Shown here piece after piece: positions 60,853-64,000 of a DNA stretch of 64,000 nucleotides. Under the pieces are notes generated by a model that was not told the origin of the DNA, ran no database searches, and saw only the letters and a program-made list of their open reading frames with translations. Position 1 is the first letter of the stretch. The number at the start of each line of letters is the position of its first letter. The DNA comes from Arthrobacter sp. fls2-241-R2A-200. Its GTDB lineage: Bacteria; Actinomycetota; Actinomycetes; Actinomycetales; Micrococcaceae. The position numbers and the translations under genes are program-made. The stretch covers positions 1 through 64,000 of the forward strand of contig NZ_JARVRJ010000009.1 of NCBI RefSeq assembly GCF_030209745.1, in the 5' to 3' direction.

Positions 60853-62310
60853 ATGACTGCCGAGAACTCCCGCGAATTTGACGTCATTGTGATCGGCGCC
60901 GGCGCCGTAGGAGAAAACGTTGCGGACCGGGTGGTTCGAGGCGGCCTGTCTGCCGTGATCATAGAGAACGAACTGGTGGGCGGCGAGTGTTCCTACTGGG
61001 CATGCATACCTTCGAAGGCACTCCTGAGGCCGGGCAGCGTGCTCCACGCAGCCCAGGGAATTCCCGGCGCAGCTGAAGCTGTCACCGGAACAACCGACGC
61101 CCACTCCGCGCTGCAGCACCGGGATTGGTTCACCAACAACTGGCAGGACAGCAGCCAAGCGGAGTGGTTGGACAGCGCAGGCATCGAACTCATTCGCGGC
61201 CGGGCCCGCATCACCGGCCCACGCGAGGTCCTCGTGGATGGGCTCGACGGCAACAGCTATGCGCTCAAAGCACACCATGCCGTGGTGGTGGCCACCGGTT
61301 CCACCCCCTCCATTCCAGACATCGATGGCCTCAGCGACGTGCCCTTCTGGACCACGCGCGGAGCGACGGCAGCCAAGGAAGTTCCGAAGCGATTGGTGGT
61401 CCTCGGCGGTGGGGTCGCCGGCGTCGAACTGGGCCAGGCCTTCGCTCGACTCGGATCCGAGGTGGCCGTGGTGGCCCGGGGTCGGCTACTGAGCAGCTAC
61501 CCGGAGGAGGCCGCCAGCCTGGTGTTGGCCGGGCTTCGGGCCGACGGCATCGACGTCCGCCTTCACACCGACGTCGCGAAAGTCGAGAACAACGACGACG
61601 GTTCCATCACCGTGACCCTCAACGGCAAGAACCTCACAGCGGACCAACTCCTGGTCGCATCCGGACGCCACCCCGCGCTGGCCAATCTTGGCCTGGAAAA
61701 CGTTGGCATTGAGGCCCCTGACGGCAAGCCCCTCCGGCTGACTACTGATCCGAGCGGGCTGGTGGATGGCCCTGCCAGCGACGGCACCAGCGGGCTCTGG
61801 CTCTACGCGGCCGGAGATGCCGCCGGCAAGGTCCTCCTGACCCACCAAGGAAAGTACGAGGCCCGCGCCACGGGTGATGCAATCGTCGCCAGGGCCAACG
61901 GCAAGCTCCACGGAGCACCGCAACCGTGGAGTCCCTGGGCCCACACGGCCAATGAACATGCGGTCCCCAGCGTTGTCTTCACCGACCCGGAGGTGGCCTC
62001 GGTGGGTCTCAGCCTGGAACAGGCGCTGTTGCAGGGCAGGAACGTCACCGGCGTGGAACTCCCCATTGATGTCTCCGGGGCGCAGCTGTACTCCCCCGAT
62101 TACAAGGGCTGGGCCCAGATGGTGGTGGATGAGGACCGCAAAGTGATCATTGGGGCAACTTTCGTGGGCCCGGGCGTCGCCGAGTTGCTGCACTCCGCCA
62201 CGATCGCGATCGTTGGCGAAGTGCCCTTGGACCGCCTCTGGCACGCGGTTCCTTCCTATCCCACTATCAGCGAGGTCTGGCTCCGCTTGTTGGAAAAGTA
62301 CGGCCTCTAG
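60853..62310 (+). CDS. FAD-dependent pyridine nucleotide-disulfide oxidoreductase (Lpd/MerA type)
   Basis: This 485-aa flavoprotein has the FAD motif VIVIGAGAVGENVA, the redox pair Cys46-Cys51 (GGECSYWACIPSK), NAD-binding LVVLGGGVAGVELGQAF and a C-terminal dimerisation domain. The usual catalytic His-Pro of lipoamide dehydrogenases is Tyr469-Pro (SYPTISE) while the partner Glu474 is kept. It is therefore probably not a true Lpd. A quinone reductase such as mycobacterial LpdA/Rv3303c, or a related reductase, is a better guess. Confidence 0.88.
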   Translation: MTAENSREFDVIVIGAGAVGENVADRVVRGGLSAVIIENELVGGECSYWACIPSKALLRPGSVLHAAQGIPGAAEAVTGTTDAHSALQHRDWFTNNWQDSSQAEWLDSAGIELIRGRARITGPREVLVDGLDGNSYALKAHHAVVVATGSTPSIPDIDGLSDVPFWTTRGATAAKEVPKRLVVLGGGVAGVELGQAFARLGSEVAVVARGRLLSSYPEEAASLVLAGLRADGIDVRLHTDVAKVENNDDGSITVTLNGKNLTADQLLVASGRHPALANLGLENVGIEAPDGKPLRLTTDPSGLVDGPASDGTSGLWLYAAGDAAGKVLLTHQGKYEARATGDAIVARANGKLHGAPQPWSPWAHTANEHAVPSVVFTDPEVASVGLSLEQALLQGRNVTGVELPIDVSGAQLYSPDYKGWAQMVVDEDRKVIIGATFVGPGVAELLHSATIAIVGEVPLDRLWHAVPSYPTISEVWLRLLEKYGL

Positions 62311-62339
62311 GCACCCTGTCTCGAGCGCATCACCCTATT

Positions 62340-62359
62340 TGAACTGACCAGTCAGTTCA
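62340..62359. promoter_or_regulatory. TetR-type palindromic operator
   Basis: TGAACTGAC and GTCAGTTCA are perfect inverted arms around CA, 43 bp before the GTG of the ATPase gene. The size and symmetry fit a TetR-family repressor. No such gene is in the window; it may lie beyond the right edge. Confidence 0.65.
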
Positions 62360-62401
62360 GTTAGACTTTCAGCAGACACCATTTCTGCGAAAGGCTTCAT
62401 T

Positions 62402-63133
62402 GTGCTGTCCGTACAGCAACTCCAGATCACCGGCCGCCGGGGAGACCTCCTTCCAGCTACCTCCCTCCAAGTCCATCGTGGCGAACTCCTCCTCATCTCC
62501 GGCGAGGGGCAGGACCAGCGGACCGCGCTGGCACTGGCCCTGAGCGGCCGCATGAAGCCCAGCAACGGGGCGCTGAGCTGGGATAACAAGACCGCAACCA
62601 AGAAGATCCGGCTTGCAAGCGCACTGGTGGACTCTCCTGGCGTGAATGAGCCTGAGCAACACCTCAGCGTGCGGGACCTCGTGACCGAAGATCTCTCCCT
62701 GATACCCCGCCGCTACCGGGGCGCGCTGTTGAGCAAGCCGTGGTTGAAGGTCCACAGCTTCGAAGACATCGCAGGGCTCTGGATCGAACAAGTTCCGCCC
62801 GCGCGTCGGCTGGAGCTACTCACTGCCCTCGCACTGGCAGATCCCGCCACGGACCTCTTGGTGGTGGACTCCCCCGACCGGCACAGCGCCAACCCCGCCA
62901 CCTGGTTGCCCCGGCTTGAGGCTTTGGCGGCCGACGCCGGGCGGCCACTCGCCGTCGTCGCCGTCGTCGCCTCCTTGCCCGAGAGCTGGGCCGGTGCAGC
63001 CGCGGTGATCGGCAACTCGGTGATCCACGCTCCCGAGCCGGAACTTGAGCCCGGCGAGATACCTGAAGCTGAACCGGCAAACGAACGTGCAAATGAACGT
63101 GAATCCCAAGAACTCCAAAGGATTGAAAGGTGA
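62402..63133 (+). CDS. Degenerate ABC-type ATPase partner of YhgE
   Basis: This 243-aa protein has an ABC ATPase layout but weak motifs. The Walker A position reads LISGEGQDQRTALALAL, without the GKS/T; no LSGGQ signature is visible near VPPARRLELL; Walker B is DLLVVDSPD. ATP hydrolysis is therefore doubtful. The C-terminal 35 residues are acidic. The GTG start at 62402 follows a TetR-type palindrome, and the stop codon overlaps the YhgE-like gene (GTGA). The two probably form one complex. Confidence 0.75.
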   Translation: MLSVQQLQITGRRGDLLPATSLQVHRGELLLISGEGQDQRTALALALSGRMKPSNGALSWDNKTATKKIRLASALVDSPGVNEPEQHLSVRDLVTEDLSLIPRRYRGALLSKPWLKVHSFEDIAGLWIEQVPPARRLELLTALALADPATDLLVVDSPDRHSANPATWLPRLEALAADAGRPLAVVAVVASLPESWAGAAAVIGNSVIHAPEPELEPGEIPEAEPANERANERESQELQRIER

Positions 63134-64000
63134 CTGTTCTGCGGCTGGCCCGCTCCGAACTCAAGCGTATGACCGGCGGGCTTTTGCCCAAGCTGACGAT
63201 CCTTGCGCTGACCATGGTGCCGTTGTTGTACGGCGTCGTGTACCTCTACGCCAACTGGGACCCTTACGGCAACCTGGACCACATTGATGCCGCGCTGGTC
63301 GTCGAAGATTCCGGTGCCACGTCAGCGAACGGAACCCAACTTCAGGCGGGCAAGAAGGTAGCGGACAGCCTGGTTGAGGGCCACGTGTTCAATTGGAAGC
63401 AGGTCTCCAGCGCCGCCGATGCCGACGCCGGTGTCCGTACCGGCGAATATGCCTTCGCCCTGCGCATTCCCAAGGATTTCTCGGCCAACCTCGTCTCCCC
63501 CGGTAGTTTCGACGCCGCCAACCAGGCCATGCTCCACGTGACCACCAACGATGCCAACAACTACCTGTTGAGCACCATCGTGGACAAGCTGACCACGGCC
63601 GTCCACTCAACCGTGGCCAAGGAAGTGGGTGAGGAAACAGCCAACCAGCTCCTCACGGGGTTTGGCACCATCCATTCCTCCATCGTCAAGGCCGCGGACG
63701 GGGCATCCGACTTGGCCACCGGCGTCGGGCAACTCAGCGATGGAGCGGCGACGCTGCACAACGGCACCAGCCAGCTTGTCACCGGAGCCGATCAGTTGGT
63801 GGCCGGCCAGACCCGGCTCCGTGACGGCGCCAACCAGCTCAACAGCGGTGCTGGCCAGTTGAGCTCCGGGCTCAACCAGCTCAAAAGCAAAACCGCTGCC
63901 CTCCCCGCACAGTCCCAACAGCTCGCAGCTGGAGCAGCCCAGGTTGCCGCCGGAAACGCCGAGTTGAACACCAAGGTCCAAGACGTTGCGGCGCAACTTG
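63130..64000 (+). CDS. YhgE/Pip-family membrane protein (partial, runs off the edge)
   Basis: The first 290 codons are visible. A short basic N-terminus is followed by a membrane segment (LTILALTMVPLLYGVVYLY), then an extracytoplasmic region. From about residue 190 it has repeated DGA..L..G..QL motifs, the coiled-coil signature of YhgE/Pip proteins. ABC-2 type membrane segments are expected beyond the right edge. These proteins are linked to phage infection (Pip) and to type VII-like or drug export. GTG 63130 overlaps the preceding stop codon. Confidence 0.85.
   Translation, partial: MTVLRLARSELKRMTGGLLPKLTILALTMVPLLYGVVYLYANWDPYGNLDHIDAALVVEDSGATSANGTQLQAGKKVADSLVEGHVFNWKQVSSAADADAGVRTGEYAFALRIPKDFSANLVSPGSFDAANQAMLHVTTNDANNYLLSTIVDKLTTAVHSTVAKEVGEETANQLLTGFGTIHSSIVKAADGASDLATGVGQLSDGAATLHNGTSQLVTGADQLVAGQTRLRDGANQLNSGAGQLSSGLNQLKSKTAALPAQSQQLAAGAAQVAAGNAELNTKVQDVAAQL

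Overview
The window reads as chromosome of a GC-rich actinomycete, most likely Arthrobacter or Paenarthrobacter (Micrococcaceae). This rests on protein families and not on any search: the GlgE glycogen/trehalose pathway, CarD, SenX3-RegX3, a Bpa/PafE proteasome activator ending in GQYL, GTP-type PEP carboxykinase, a DUF2516 protein, many GTG starts and UUCG/GC-rich terminators. Almost all of it is core chromosome. The accessory parts are a catabolic operon near 32-40 kb, a decayed surface-protein gene at 31 kb and an insertion-sequence nest at 49-51 kb.

Layout. 1-400: leader and promoter of an rRNA operon that runs off the left edge on the minus strand. 0.4-13.7 kb: alpha-glucan metabolism. 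glgE, treS and a fused maltokinase-branching enzyme (mak-glgB) lie head to tail with 0-1 nt spacing; glgP diverges from them, and glgX follows beyond a secreted RNase/barstar pair. 13.8-19.5 kb: nitrilase, then carD-ispD-ispF-lipoprotein-cysS-rlmB on the minus strand. 19.8-25.9 kb: lipoprotein, regX3/senX3, phoU, gpmA, methyltransferase, rhodanese, DUF2516. 26-30.7 kb: metB, then tmk-holB-exported peptidase. 30.8-31.8 kb: Ig-domain pseudogene, then tRNA-Thr(CGT).

32.1-39.8 kb is the most interesting metabolic block. A seven-gene minus-strand operon (asparaginase-like, polysaccharide-deacetylase-type amidohydrolase, MFS transporter, two SDRs, a small MCGACG protein, an Old Yellow Enzyme) faces a divergent LacI regulator. 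Two LacI-type palindromes and a CRP-type site lie between them. The enzyme set could reduce and open a cyclic imide and then remove ammonia from the half-amide; this is a hypothesis.

39.9-48.9 kb: aldo/keto reductase, Bpa and a partner, quinone reductase with PadR, tRNA-Ser(TGA), a VOC protein, a large FAD protein and an S9 peptidase. 49.1-50.8 kb: tRNA-Ser(GCT), whose 3' end has been hit twice at the same point by IS481-family elements. The intact copy is bounded by a 15-bp target duplication that leaves the tRNA whole. 50.9-60.4 kb: DHA2 exporter, RecQ helicase with a PRTase-like tail, phosphomannomutase, NsrR-like regulator, pckG, tRNA-Arg(ACG), GntR regulator. 60.5-64 kb: a 405-bp spacer with two large inverted repeats, a disulfide reductase lacking the Lpd histidine, and a degenerate ABC ATPase with a YhgE/Pip protein cut by the right edge.
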